In this document: positions 42,986-52,480 of the stretch, in pieces | Layout of the letters: every line of letters starts with the position of its first letter | Position numbering within the stretch: the first letter of the stretch is position 1 | NCBI GenBank assembly: GCA_038040385.1 | Contig: JBBPII010000003.1 | Coordinates: forward strand, 124,001-188,000 | Direction: 5' to 3' | DNA: 64,000 bases | From: Gilichinskyi gelida | GTDB taxonomy: Bacteria > Acidobacteriota > Thermoanaerobaculia > Gp7-AA8 | Notes under the pieces: model-generated | The model's input: only the letters and a program-made list of their open reading frames with translations | The model's database searches: none | What the model was told of the DNA's origin: nothing | Program-made: the position numbers and the translations under genes

Positions 42986-45900
42986 TTACAAAGGCGGCAC
43001 GAACGTCGGGTCGCCCGTTTGTGCGTCGATCATCGAGCCGTACGCCGTCACCTTCCCCGTCCCGCTGAGCACCTTCACCGTCACCCGCACGTTGTAGGCG
43101 TTGGTGAGGTTGAATCCGCCCGTTCCGAGGGTGGTCTGCAGGAACTCGTTCGGCCCGAGCGGGAATTGCGTCTTGATGGCGACTTTCGAGTCGGGGACGA
43201 TCGCCGACAACTCCACGGTCACCGGATTGCCGCTGGTCTCGGCGATGCCGATGTTCGAGCGGGCCCGGTCGGACTGCTCGAGCTGCAGCAGTTGGATGGT
43301 CCGGTCGCCGAGTCCCGACGACTCCGCGGGCGTCGCCGCGGGGATGAATTGGCCGAACGTCCCCGTGGCCGTCTGGTTGTAGGTCCGCGCGGTGACCACC
43401 AGCGGCACGGCGGACGGCGTGGTGAGGAGGATAGCGCCGCCGCTGTTCGTCAGGCCGTAGAGCGTCTGCATCGCGTTGTCGATCACCTTCACTTCGCCCG
43501 CCTTGATGGTGACCTGCGACGTGGTCGTCGCGCCGGTGTTGCCCGGCTGCGGGAAGTAGGCGAGCGTGGCGGTGACGTCGGCGGCGCCGGAGTTGAAGAT
43601 CCGGATGTCGCTGCGCCAGGCGGCGAAGGGGCTGTTGAGGTCCGCGACGCCGGGGATGACGTAGCGCGACGATGACAGCGCGCCCTTGAGCACCGGCAGC
43701 ACGCACAGCGGATCGTTCGTGGCGTTGTCGACCGTCGAGGCGTACGCAGTCACCTTGCCGGTCGCGGAGGTCACTTCGATCTCGAAACGCCCTTCCTCCA
43801 GCGGGATGTTGTTGACGCTGAGGAAGCGGTCGATCTGCCTGTGCTCTCCCGGCAGGAGCTGATACGGCACCTGACCGACCTCGGCGCCGGCGAGGTTGAA
43901 GACGTGCACGGTCACGTCGGCGGGCTCGCCCGCGCCTTCGGTCAGCCCGAGGTTCGAGCGGTAGAGCGGCGACTGCGCCACCTGCTGCAGGGTGAGGCGC
44001 GCGCCGCCGGTGCCGATGAACTGCGAGAAGGGGATGGCCGGGATGTACTGGCCGTAGGTGCCGGTGGGCGTGGAGTTGTACGTGCGGCTGGAGGCCACGG
44101 TGGTCTGCACGTTGACCGACGACGAGGTGACCGAGGTCGACGTGGTGAGGGGACGAATCTCGAGAACGCCGGTGGCGCTCGCGCCCTCGGTGCCGAGGCC
44201 GAAGAAGCTGGTCAGGATGTCGTCGAGGGCCATGGTCTCGCCCGGCGCGATCTGCACGGTCGTCGACTGTCCGGACTGCGTACCGTCGCTCCGCGACAGG
44301 GTGAAATTGAGCTGGTACTTCATGGTCGTGGCCGAGGTGTTGGCCACGCGCACGTCGGACTCGAACAGCGCGCCGCCCACGCCGGCGGCGTGCCCGACCA
44401 CCGGGATGATCATCGAGGTCTGCGGCGGCCCGCTCTTGCCGCCGCTGGTCACCGGGGTGACGGTGGAGACGGAGACCGGCACGCTGGTCTTCGGCGCGAT
44501 GTCGGTGGTGCCGACCTTGCCGAGGGCAAGGTAATTGACGTTAATGGTAGCGGTGTTGGTGCCGAGCTTCAGCGCCACGTTGTCGTAGGTGATGGTGAGG
44601 GTGAGGCCGGCCGGCCCGATGGTGCCGGACGCCGGCGTGACGTGCGCCCACGGCTTGTCTGCGCCGGCGGTGAAGGTGACCGCCGGATTTTTGCCGGGGA
44701 TGAAGATCTTCTGCGCCACGGCGGAGGAGCCGGCTTCGATCGACAGCGTCTGCTGCGCCGCGTCGGGAAGGACGACGACGGTGATGACCGGCGAGAACGG
44801 GCCGCGCGCGTCGAGGCAGTTGCTCACGGCGCGCACGCGGTAGAACCACTTCTGCGGGGCGCTGCCGGCGGTGTGCATGAAGGTGGCGAACAGCTCGCCG
44901 ACCACCTGCGAGGTGGCGTCGGTGAAGTCGCCGCTCTGCGATTCCTGCAACTCGAAGTTGGCGCTGTTGGCCACCGCGCCCCATCGGACGCTGTACGCGC
45001 TGCCGGAGGCCACGAGGCCGGGAGCGTGGGCCACGGTGCGCTCCGGCGGCGCGCACGGCGGCGGGGTCTTGAGGGCGATGAACGAGCTGACCGCCGACTG
45101 CAGGGGCGGGCAAGCCTCGAAGAGGACCTGGACGTACCAGCGGATCACGCCGCCGGGCACGGTGATGGTCAGCTTGTTGTCGGTGGTGGTTCCGATCACG
45201 CTCGGATCGTCATCGCCGGTGGCCGCCCACACTTTGTACTGTTTGGCGTTCGGCACGGCGGTCCAGATGAAGCGGACGGGCGAAGTCACGCCGACGGCGC
45301 GATCGGGCGGCGAGTGGAGCAGCGGCTTGGAATTGTCGCAGCCGGCCTGCGAGGGGATGGTGAAGGTGGAGCGCGCCGACTCGATCGAGGGGCAGCCATT
45401 CAACACGACCACCACGAACCAGTCGATTCGCCCCTCGGGGAAGTGGCGGCTCAGGCGCGTGAAGATCGTTTCGTCGATGCGGGTGAAGGCACCGTCGTTG
45501 ACGCGGGCGAAGACGATGTAGCCGATGGCGCCGCTGACCGGCGCCCAGGCCAGGGTGACCTGCGAGTCGGTGAGCGTCGCCCCGCCGGTGGGCGCCAGGA
45601 GTTGCGGTGCGTCGGTCGCGCAGTTCTGCGCCCGTGGGATGGTGAAGCGCGAGACGGCCGAGCGCACCGCGGCGCAGCCTTCGAGGACGGCGTCCGTGAA
45701 CCAGCGGTAGGAGCCGGAAGGGAGGGCGCGGGTGATGGAGGTGACGTCGTCGGTCTCGGCGATCTGGACGAACGCGCCGCCGTCGAGGGACACGAAGACG
45801 CGGTAGTGGCCGGTCTCCGCCACCGCGTTCCAGACGAAGGTGACCGGCGAATTGACGTTCGTCGCGCCGTCGACCGGCGCTACGAGGACGGGCTGCGAGA

Positions 45901-48271
45901 TGATGCAACGCGGCACGGCGGGTATGGTGAAGGTCTCTCTGGTCGATGCGACCGGCGGACATCCGTTGAAGAAGCTCTCGACGAACCATGTGCCCTTCCC
46001 CGGCGGCAGCTTTTGCTCGAATTCGGTTTCCGTGGTGACGCCGACGGAGGTGAACGGCTCACCGTTCATGGAGACCCAGAGGCGATAGAGCACGGCTTCC
46101 GCGTCGGTCACCGCCCAGTCAAATATCACCCCGGCGCCGGTCGTCGCGCCGCCGATCGGAGCGATGAGTGTGACCGGGCGATGGCTGTCGCAGGTCGCCG
46201 CCTTGGCCACGGCGAACTTCACGTGCGGCGAGAAGATCGACGGGCAGTTGGAGGCCGGATCGAAGAGCACTTCGACGAACAGCTCGATGTTGCCGCTGGG
46301 CAGCGGCAGGCTGCGCGATGTGGCCGTGGTGCGGGCGATGAGCTCCGGCGCGCCGCCGTCGAGCGAGGCGTAGACGCGGTAGGCGCTCGCGCCGTCCACC
46401 GCCGTCCAGGTCGCCGTCACCGGCGGTGCGACCGTCGATCCTTCCGCCGGCGCGGTGACGATGATCGAGCCGCCGCACGTCGCCGCCGTTCCCGCGGTGA
46501 AGGTGAAATCGGCCGAGCGAACGTCGGCGCAACCCGCGTAGGTCGTGTCGATGCGCCACGTGTTGCTGCCGTCGCCGACCAGGCGCTTCAGCGACGTCTC
46601 GGTGGTGAAGCCGAGCAGTTGGTTGTTGATGAAGAGCTTGTAGCCGCTCGCGCCGTCGACCTTCGACCACTTGAACTCCACCAGCGCCTCGACGCCGGAG
46701 GCGTTGTTCGCCGGCGAGAGCAATGTCGCCGCGGTGGTGCCGCAGGCCGCGCCGGTGCCGGCGGTGAAGGTGGAGGAGCGCGAGACGGTCGACGGGCAGG
46801 TGTCGCCGAAGCGCGCTTCGACCACCCAGTTGATGGTGCCTTTGGGAACCGCCGCGGTGAGCTGCGTCGCGCCGGCGGTCGAGCCGATGAGGAAGTTGGT
46901 GTCGCCGAGCTGTCCGAACACGCGATAGCCACTCGAATTGGGGACGGCGGTCCACTGGAACGTGACGGGCGAGTTGAGGCCCGTGGCGCCGTTTGCCGGC
47001 GAGACCAGCGAGGGAATGCCGGGATTTGATGGGCAACCGCTGCCGGCGGTGAACCGGAAGTGCGCCGACGCCGCGGGCGGGCAGTTGTTCGCGCCCAGCG
47101 CCTCGGCCCACCATTCCGTCGTCCCGGCGAGGATGTTGCCGGTGTACTCGGTGTCCTTCGTCGTGGTGAGCACCGTGGCGTTCGTGCTTCCGCTGAGGAG
47201 AGCGTTGAGGCGGTAGTCCGTGGCGCCGACGACCGGGTCCCAGTCGAATTTCACCAGAGTGGGGATGCCGGTCGCGCCGTCGGCGGGCGACACGAGCTTC
47301 GGCGCCGTGGGGCAGGAGGCGATGGTGAAGGTGGAGATGGTCGTCGAGCGCTTGCCGGAGCTGCCGCAGGCGGGCGATGCGGTGACGAACCAGTAGTAGC
47401 GACCCGGCGCAAGCGTGCCGGGCGTGAAGCTGGTGGCCGGCGCGGCGACCGTTCCGTTGGCCAGCGCGGAGGGCGGATTGGTCTGCCCGAGAGATACCAG
47501 GTACTGCGACGCGCCGGATGAGGCGGACCAGCTCAGCGTCGGGGTTGCGGTCAGCGCGGCGCCGTCGGGCGGGCCGATGGTGGTGAACGCGCCGACCTGT
47601 GGGCACGCCACTCCACCGGTGGTGAAGGTCTGACAGGCCGAAAGGACGCGCAGGCAGGTGGTGGCGTCGCGCCGCGCGCCGACGCGCCATTCGTACGTCG
47701 TGGCCGGCGCGAGTTGCTGGGTGATCTGGAAGTTGATGCCGCTGGTGGTCACCGACGGGCTGCCGCTGCATGCGCCGGAGCCGGCGGGCCCGAAGAAGAT
47801 GTCGTATCGATCGGCGTCGGCGACTGCGTTCCATTGCAGGAGCGGCGTCTGCGAGACGTTCGTCGCGCCGGCGGCGGGCGCTTGCAGCGCCGGGCCGGTT
47901 TGGGGGCAGCCGACGGTGAAGGGGACGCGGCTCGAGTCGAGGCCCGTGCAGGTAGTGCCGCCGAATTTGGCGCGGATGAACCACGTGTACGGCCCGGGAC
48001 TGATCGGCGACGCGCTATTGCAGGACGTGGCGTTCGCCGCCGCTGTGCAGAGGATCTGCGGGTTGGCGGTGGTGCTGTTGCCGCCATGAACCTCGTAGCC
48101 GGTGACGCCCCCCGCCGCCGACGGCGTCCAGGTGAACGTCACGTTCGACGGCGCCACGTTGCTGTTCACCGGCGACTGCGGCACCGGGGCCTGGCTATTC
48201 GGCGGGCACTGCGCATACGCATGTGCCGTCAGTCCGGCCGCCATGGCCAGCATCGCGAGTCGAGTCTTCAT
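42986..48271 (-). CDS. Giant secreted Fn3-like repeat protein
   Basis: A 1761-residue exported protein with signal peptide (MKTRLAMLAMAAGLTAHAYA). About twelve Fn3/Ig-like repeats of roughly 90-95 residues follow: each starts with Cys, then LLSPADGATGV-type strands, W-x-x-V, and ends in GCPxxxSxxxxFTI, so each probably has one internal disulfide. Next comes a BACON-like module (SIEAGSSAVAQKIFIPGKNP, then WAHVTPASGTIG). The C-terminal part is two similar modules (each with DVRVANTS/DIRIFNSG and TARTYNQTATGTFGQFIPA). It is probably a surface or extracellular adhesin. A tail of a paralogue is at 7168-7293. Confidence 0.88.
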   Translation of the reverse strand: MKTRLAMLAMAAGLTAHAYAQCPPNSQAPVPQSPVNSNVAPSNVTFTWTPSAAGGVTGYEVHGGNSTTANPQILCTAAANATSCNSASPISPGPYTWFIRAKFGGTTCTGLDSSRVPFTVGCPQTGPALQAPAAGATNVSQTPLLQWNAVADADRYDIFFGPAGSGACSGSPSVTTSGINFQITQQLAPATTYEWRVGARRDATTCLRVLSACQTFTTGGVACPQVGAFTTIGPPDGAALTATPTLSWSASSGASQYLVSLGQTNPPSALANGTVAAPATSFTPGTLAPGRYYWFVTASPACGSSGKRSTTISTFTIASCPTAPKLVSPADGATGIPTLVKFDWDPVVGATDYRLNALLSGSTNATVLTTTKDTEYTGNILAGTTEWWAEALGANNCPPAASAHFRFTAGSGCPSNPGIPSLVSPANGATGLNSPVTFQWTAVPNSSGYRVFGQLGDTNFLIGSTAGATQLTAAVPKGTINWVVEARFGDTCPSTVSRSSTFTAGTGAACGTTAATLLSPANNASGVEALVEFKWSKVDGASGYKLFINNQLLGFTTETSLKRLVGDGSNTWRIDTTYAGCADVRSADFTFTAGTAATCGGSIIVTAPAEGSTVAPPVTATWTAVDGASAYRVYASLDGGAPELIARTTATSRSLPLPSGNIELFVEVLFDPASNCPSIFSPHVKFAVAKAATCDSHRPVTLIAPIGGATTGAGVIFDWAVTDAEAVLYRLWVSMNGEPFTSVGVTTETEFEQKLPPGKGTWFVESFFNGCPPVASTRETFTIPAVPRCIISQPVLVAPVDGATNVNSPVTFVWNAVAETGHYRVFVSLDGGAFVQIAETDDVTSITRALPSGSYRWFTDAVLEGCAAVRSAVSRFTIPRAQNCATDAPQLLAPTGGATLTDSQVTLAWAPVSGAIGYIVFARVNDGAFTRIDETIFTRLSRHFPEGRIDWFVVVVLNGCPSIESARSTFTIPSQAGCDNSKPLLHSPPDRAVGVTSPVRFIWTAVPNAKQYKVWAATGDDDPSVIGTTTDNKLTITVPGGVIRWYVQVLFEACPPLQSAVSSFIALKTPPPCAPPERTVAHAPGLVASGSAYSVRWGAVANSANFELQESQSGDFTDATSQVVGELFATFMHTAGSAPQKWFYRVRAVSNCLDARGPFSPVITVVVLPDAAQQTLSIEAGSSAVAQKIFIPGKNPAVTFTAGADKPWAHVTPASGTIGPAGLTLTITYDNVALKLGTNTATINVNYLALGKVGTTDIAPKTSVPVSVSTVTPVTSGGKSGPPQTSMIIPVVGHAAGVGGALFESDVRVANTSATTMKYQLNFTLSRSDGTQSGQSTTVQIAPGETMALDDILTSFFGLGTEGASATGVLEIRPLTTSTSVTSSSVNVQTTVASSRTYNSTPTGTYGQYIPAIPFSQFIGTGGARLTLQQVAQSPLYRSNLGLTEGAGEPADVTVHVFNLAGAEVGQVPYQLLPGEHRQIDRFLSVNNIPLEEGRFEIEVTSATGKVTAYASTVDNATNDPLCVLPVLKGALSSSRYVIPGVADLNSPFAAWRSDIRIFNSGAADVTATLAYFPQPGNTGATTTSQVTIKAGEVKVIDNAMQTLYGLTNSGGAILLTTPSAVPLVVTARTYNQTATGTFGQFIPAATPAESSGLGDRTIQLLQLEQSDRARSNIGIAETSGNPVTVELSAIVPDSKVAIKTQFPLGPNEFLQTTLGTGGFNLTNAYNVRVTVKVLSGTGKVTAYGSMIDAQTGDPTFVPPL

Positions 48272-48399
48272 GGAACGCTCCCTCTGTCGTTGGACGCCGA
48301 GAACCGATTCTCGTTGACACCGTCATCGGACGCACATGACGGGGGTCACAGAGAGCGAGTGTAGCAATAACTTATGGAATGGCGGAGTTCGCTACCGAG

Positions 48400-48418
48400 A
48401 TAGTACTATTCGTACTAT
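48400..48418. promoter_or_regulatory. AT-rich palindrome upstream of the giant protein gene
   Basis: ATAGTAC-TATTC-GTACTAT is a perfect 7-bp inverted repeat in the 153-base region between the Rieske gene's end and the giant-protein gene's start. It could be a short terminator stem or an operator. Nothing else is clear in this intergenic region. Confidence 0.35.
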
Positions 48419-48424
48419 TGGCCG

Positions 48425-49336
48425 TCATCCCTCCTTTTGGGCGCGAACCTCGATCTTTCCGTGACGAACTCGGACGTCGAAGACCCGCTCAGGGAAGACG
48501 GCGGGGCCGTCGAGCACGCGGCCGTCGGCGAGGCAGAACCGCGAGCCGTGCCACGGGCAGCGGATGCTGTTGCCTTCGAGCTTCCCTTCGGAGAGAGGAC
48601 CGCCGAGGTGCGTGCAGGTGTCGCGCAGCGCGTGGATTGCGTCGCCCTGCCGGACGAGCACGACGCTCACGCCGTCGGCGGTGACCTTAGTCGGCTTGTC
48701 GTCGGCGAGCTTCTCATCGTCCATCACCGCGACGAACTTCTCGGGCGTTCCCTGGTCCGCGGTGGCGGTGTGGTCGACGCCGATCTGTTCGCCGTATGTG
48801 AGGTGTCCGCCGAGGAATGCCGCGGATGTGGCGACGGCGTACGCGATCATCGATAGGCCGATGCCTTGCGGACGCGAACGGCGTCGGAGGAGCAGCGACG
48901 CCGCGTAGAGTCCCGTCGCGGCGAGGTTCATGACGCCGTGCGTCATGCCGATCCGCTTGGCGCGCGCGTCGGTCTCGGACCAGTCGGTGATGCCGGCGAT
49001 GGCCGCGGCGACGGCGCCGATGAGACCGATCTTGATCGCCGTGTCCGCCGCTTTCCCCTTCTTGTTGCCGCGCGCGACCTCGATGCCGTCGAGGATGGCG
49101 GCGAGGGTCCACGATCCGAGGGGTAGGTCGATCAGCGCGGGATGAAGCGGGTGGCCGAGCGCTTTGCCGTGCAGAAAGTTCTTCAACTGACGTCCGCCTT
49201 CGCCGGCGGATTCGAACAGTTCCCGCACTGCTTTCTGGACGGGGTCGGCGATGCGGTCGAGCCATTCCTGATCGCCGATTGCGCGAACAACGTCATTCGT
49301 ACCCATGCCCTGCTGCGCGAGCACGAGGAGTGCCAC
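48425..49336 (-). CDS. DUF2231-Rieske membrane protein
   Basis: A 303-residue protein. The N-terminal half is a DUF2231 domain with four transmembrane helices (ALGHPLHPALIDLPLGSW), then come the Rieske [2Fe-2S] motifs CTHLGGPL and CPWHGSRF with both Cys-His pairs. The combination suggests electron transfer at the inner membrane. A small unknown N-terminal helical part is present (residues 1-55). It ends the thrC operon, 5 bases downstream of thrC. Confidence 0.88.
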   Translation of the reverse strand: MALLVLAQQGMGTNDVVRAIGDQEWLDRIADPVQKAVRELFESAGEGGRQLKNFLHGKALGHPLHPALIDLPLGSWTLAAILDGIEVARGNKKGKAADTAIKIGLIGAVAAAIAGITDWSETDARAKRIGMTHGVMNLAATGLYAASLLLRRRSRPQGIGLSMIAYAVATSAAFLGGHLTYGEQIGVDHTATADQGTPEKFVAVMDDEKLADDKPTKVTADGVSVVLVRQGDAIHALRDTCTHLGGPLSEGKLEGNSIRCPWHGSRFCLADGRVLDGPAVFPERVFDVRVRHGKIEVRAQKEG

Positions 49337-49341
49337 GTGGA

Positions 49342-50472
49342 TCAGCGGTACTTGTTGCCGCCGGTGCTGAACACCACCACCATGTCGTCGCGCTTAATGG
49401 TGTGGTTGTCCTGCAGCGTTCGGAGCGCCAGCATCGCCGCGCCGGTCTCCGGTCCGGCATCGATGCCCTCGGCCTCGCGAACCTCGGCCGCGGCGCGCTC
49501 GATCCGGCTCTCGTCGACGGCCACCGCCCCGCCGCCCGAGTCGCGCAGCGCCGTGAGCATAAGCCGGTCGCCGATGGCGCGCGGCACTCGCAAGCCCCAG
49601 GCGCTGGTCTGCGGCGATTCCCACTCCGGCGCCGTCTCCAGCCCTTGCTCGAAGGCGCGGACGACCGGCGCGCAGCCGCTCGACTGCACGGTGAACATGC
49701 GGGGGCGCTCGGCGCCGATCCATCCCAGGCGCTGCATCTCGTCGAAGGCCTTCCACATGCCGATGAGGCCCGTACCGCCGCCAGTGGGATACAGGATGGC
49801 GTCCGGGAGCCGGCCGAGGTCTTCGAGCAGCTCGTAGCCCATGATCTTTTTTCCTTCGACGCGGTACGGCTCCTTCAGCGTCGAGAGGTCGAAGCCGCCA
49901 TTTGCAGCGATGTACTGCTGCACGCGTTTGGCCGCGTCCGTGATCACGCCGGCGACGAGCTCCACCTCGGCGCCGTAGCCGCGGCATTCATCGACGATCG
50001 ATTGCGGAGTGTCACGCGGCATGGCCACGAAGACGGGCAGTCCGGCGCGCGCGCCGTACGCCGAGAGCGCCGCGCCCGCGTTGCCGGCCGTCGGCGCGGC
50101 GAGAGCGCGCGCGCCGAGGGCCTTGGCCATGGTCACCGCCACCGCCATCCCGCGCGATTTGAACGAGCGCGTCGGATTCTTCGACTCGTCCTTGATCCAG
50201 ACGTTCGGCGACTGCGTCGACCGCAGCAGAGGCGTGATGCCCTCGCCGAGGGTGACGATCTCCTCGTCGCGCGCCGGCAGCACCTCGGCGTATCGCCACA
50301 TCGTCGCCGGCCGCGCGCGGATCTCGTCGCGCAGCTCCGGAGCGGGGGAGAGGTCGTACTGCGCCAGCAGGGGCCCGCCGCAGGTGCGGCACAGGTTGAT
50401 CAGCTCGCGCGGGGAGTAGGTCGCGTCCCCGCGCGAGCAGACGAGTTGGTATGGGAAGCGCGCTTTCGTCAT
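49342..50472 (-). CDS. thrC: Threonine synthase
   Basis: A 376-residue PLP enzyme that makes threonine from O-phosphohomoserine. It has an N-terminal Cys pair (CRTCGGPL), the PLP lysine in NPTRSFKSRGMA, and GGGTGLIGMWKAF as the phosphate-binding loop. Other pathway genes are not in the window. The start ATG 50472 lies within the GTCATCCTGA repeat: an in-frame ATG at 50496 adds eight residues read through that repeat. Confidence 0.93.
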   Translation of the reverse strand: MTKARFPYQLVCSRGDATYSPRELINLCRTCGGPLLAQYDLSPAPELRDEIRARPATMWRYAEVLPARDEEIVTLGEGITPLLRSTQSPNVWIKDESKNPTRSFKSRGMAVAVTMAKALGARALAAPTAGNAGAALSAYGARAGLPVFVAMPRDTPQSIVDECRGYGAEVELVAGVITDAAKRVQQYIAANGGFDLSTLKEPYRVEGKKIMGYELLEDLGRLPDAILYPTGGGTGLIGMWKAFDEMQRLGWIGAERPRMFTVQSSGCAPVVRAFEQGLETAPEWESPQTSAWGLRVPRAIGDRLMLTALRDSGGGAVAVDESRIERAAAEVREAEGIDAGPETGAAMLALRTLQDNHTIKRDDMVVVFSTGGNKYR

Positions 50473-50543
50473 CCTGAGCGGAGCGAAGGATCTCACAACG
50501 CGCGGCGTGAGATCCTTCGCCGTCTTCGCGGCTCAGGATGACG
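50467..50543. repeat. GTCATCCTGA-type palindromic repeat
   Basis: CGTCATCCTGAGCGGAGCGA at one end and its inverse complement TCGCGGCTCAGGATGACG at the other form a long hairpin with an inner GATCTCAC/GTGAGATC pair. It provides the ATG of threonine synthase. A half-copy is at 8198-8240 and the same core is in the hairpin at 31499. This sequence type is common in acidobacteria. Confidence 0.8.
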
Positions 50544-50548
50544 AGGCA

Positions 50549-51331
50549 TCACGGCTTCTTCGCGTCCGCCGTCGCCTTGTCGACACCCTTCTGGAACTCG
50601 TCCATCGACTTCTGCATGTCGCCCGGCTTGTCCTCGTACTTCGACATCTCATGCGTGAAGGCGTTGAGCGCGTTCTCGTACTTTGACAGGATCTGCCGGT
50701 TGTACGCGACGGCGGGATCCTCGGCCGTCTTGGCCGCGGCGGCTTCCTTGCGCGACTGGTCGTAACCGTCGAGCATCTGTTTGTACATCGACTTGGTCTG
50801 CTCGTCCTTCGCCTCGTCGTACGCCTTCTTCATCTGGGTGTAGCTGGCGTCCATCGAAGCGCTCATCGTCTGCTGGAGCTTCTCGGCCATGGCGGCGGTG
50901 CTGACGCCGAGGACCTGCGACTTGACCCACATGTACTCCTGGGTGTTGTAGCCGAGGTCTTTGGCCGCGCGGATGTCGGCGGTGAACATGTCGGCGGCGG
51001 AGCCGAGGGTCTTGAGGCCTTCCATCATCCCGGCGATCGACTTCTGGCCTGCCTTCTCCGCCGCAGCGGCGTGTTTCTGCGCCTCGGCCTTCGCCACCTG
51101 CGCGATGTCCTTCTCGTGGCCGCGCACCTTCAGATACATCTGCACCTGGGCGTCGGTGAGCTTGCCGTCGGCGGGCGGGTTGTAATTGTCGTTGGAGACC
51201 TCTTTCATCAAGTCGATCGTGCCGCGCTTGCTGAGGTCCTGCGAGATCTTCGCTTTGTCGTACGTCTCCTTCGCCTTGCATCCGGCGAGGACGAGCGAGA
51301 GAGCGAGTAGAGCGGAAAAAGTCCGTTTCAT
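50549..51331 (-). CDS. Lipoprotein with long helical region
   Basis: A 260-residue lipoprotein: MKRTFSALLALSLVLAGC with lipobox LAGC, preceded by AGGAGG. The rest is alpha-helical and Lys/Ala/Asp-rich (AQVAKAEAQKHAAAAEKAGQ; STAAMAEKLQQTMSASMDAS), ending in a Lys/Asp-rich tail. No domain recognised. It lies 31 bases downstream of the MglA-like gene and may be co-transcribed. Confidence 0.75.
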   Translation of the reverse strand: MKRTFSALLALSLVLAGCKAKETYDKAKISQDLSKRGTIDLMKEVSNDNYNPPADGKLTDAQVQMYLKVRGHEKDIAQVAKAEAQKHAAAAEKAGQKSIAGMMEGLKTLGSAADMFTADIRAAKDLGYNTQEYMWVKSQVLGVSTAAMAEKLQQTMSASMDASYTQMKKAYDEAKDEQTKSMYKQMLDGYDQSRKEAAAAKTAEDPAVAYNRQILSKYENALNAFTHEMSKYEDKPGDMQKSMDEFQKGVDKATADAKKP

Positions 51332-51362
51332 GAATTCCTCCTGAGGTTGGGGTTGGGATTGA

Positions 51363-52448
51363 TCACTGGTTGATCTGGGATCGGACGCGGGATACGAGAT
51401 CGTCGAGGTCGCGGACGAGGTCTTCCAGCGCGGCGCGGTGCTGCGCGCGCATGGTCTCGATCTGCGACTCGAGCGCGGCGACCTGCTTCTCGAGCACGGC
51501 GACGCGGCTCTTGCCGTCGGCGGCCACCAGGGCGGGGGAGGGCTCGTCGAGGACGGCGACAGCCACCGCCTCCGGCATGGGCATGAGCTCATGGGCGCCG
51601 AGCTCCTCGACTTCTTCCACGTGCACCGGGATGGCCACGTTACCCGACATGGTCGTCGGCCGCTCGCGTCCTTCGGAGAGAAGCTGTTCGAGCGACACTT
51701 CTTCCATCTTCTCGTAGCCGCTGGCCATCGGCGACTCGGGGAAGGGGACGGCGTCGGGGAAGGGGACGACTGCCGGCTCAGGCTCGGGAGCCGCGGCGGC
51801 CTTGGCGGTTTTTTTCGGCGCGGCAGTCGCGGCCTTCTTGATCGGCTCGCTCTTGCCACCCTTCAGACGGCCCATGAGGTGCTTGGCCGTGATCTTGGAG
51901 ACCAGCTTGAAGGTTTCCATCACCCCTTCGCCTTTGATGGCCGCGGCCTCGGTGAAGGGATAGCCCTCGAAGCCCAGCGATTCCTGCAAGGTCTCGACCG
52001 GCAGGACGCCCGGGATGTCGCGCTTGTTGAACTGAATGACGATCGGCACGTCGTTCGGATCGAGGTTGTTCTCCTCCATGTTGTCGAGGAGGTTGGCGAA
52101 GCTCTCGCGATTGGCGTCGATCATGGCCGGCTGCGAGTCGGCGACGAAGACGATCGAATCGGCCCCCTTCAACACCAACTTGCGAGTCTCGTTGTAGAAG
52201 ACCTGGCCGGGGACGGTGTAGAGCTGGATCTTGAGGTTGAAGTTGCCGACTTTGCCGATGTCGACGGGGAGGAGGTCGAAAAAGAGCGTGCGGTCGGTCT
52301 TGGTGGCCAGCGACAGCATCTTCCCCTTCTGCTTGGGGTCGAGCTTGTCGAAGATGACCATCAGGTTGGTGGTCTTTCCGCACAGACCGGGACCGTAGTA
52401 CACGATCTTCGCGGTCATCTCGCGCGTGGCGTGGTTGAACAGGACCAT
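51363..52448 (-). CDS. MglA-like small GTPase with long C-terminal extension
   Basis: A 361-residue protein. Residues 1-195 are an MglA-type GTPase: P-loop YYGPGLCGKTTNL, switch II LYTVPGQVFY and the specificity motif FNKRD. MglA is a polarity switch in gliding and twitching bacteria. The extra 165 residues are an Ala/Lys/Pro-rich linker, VEEVSLEQLLSEG, and a C-terminal coiled coil (VAVLEKQVAALESQIETMRA). No MglB GAP is next to it. ATG 52448 is the first start in the GTPase frame. Confidence 0.9.
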   Translation of the reverse strand: MVLFNHATREMTAKIVYYGPGLCGKTTNLMVIFDKLDPKQKGKMLSLATKTDRTLFFDLLPVDIGKVGNFNLKIQLYTVPGQVFYNETRKLVLKGADSIVFVADSQPAMIDANRESFANLLDNMEENNLDPNDVPIVIQFNKRDIPGVLPVETLQESLGFEGYPFTEAAAIKGEGVMETFKLVSKITAKHLMGRLKGGKSEPIKKAATAAPKKTAKAAAAPEPEPAVVPFPDAVPFPESPMASGYEKMEEVSLEQLLSEGRERPTTMSGNVAIPVHVEEVEELGAHELMPMPEAVAVAVLDEPSPALVAADGKSRVAVLEKQVAALESQIETMRAQHRAALEDLVRDLDDLVSRVRSQINQ

Positions 52449-52480
52449 CGAAGCGCAAAAGTGTAGCATCCCCCTCGTCC

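Noticed and set aside
43841..47029. A 1062-codon plus-strand open frame opposite the giant secreted protein
   Set aside because: An Arg/Gly/Asp-rich shadow of the repeat-protein codons, with no start signal.
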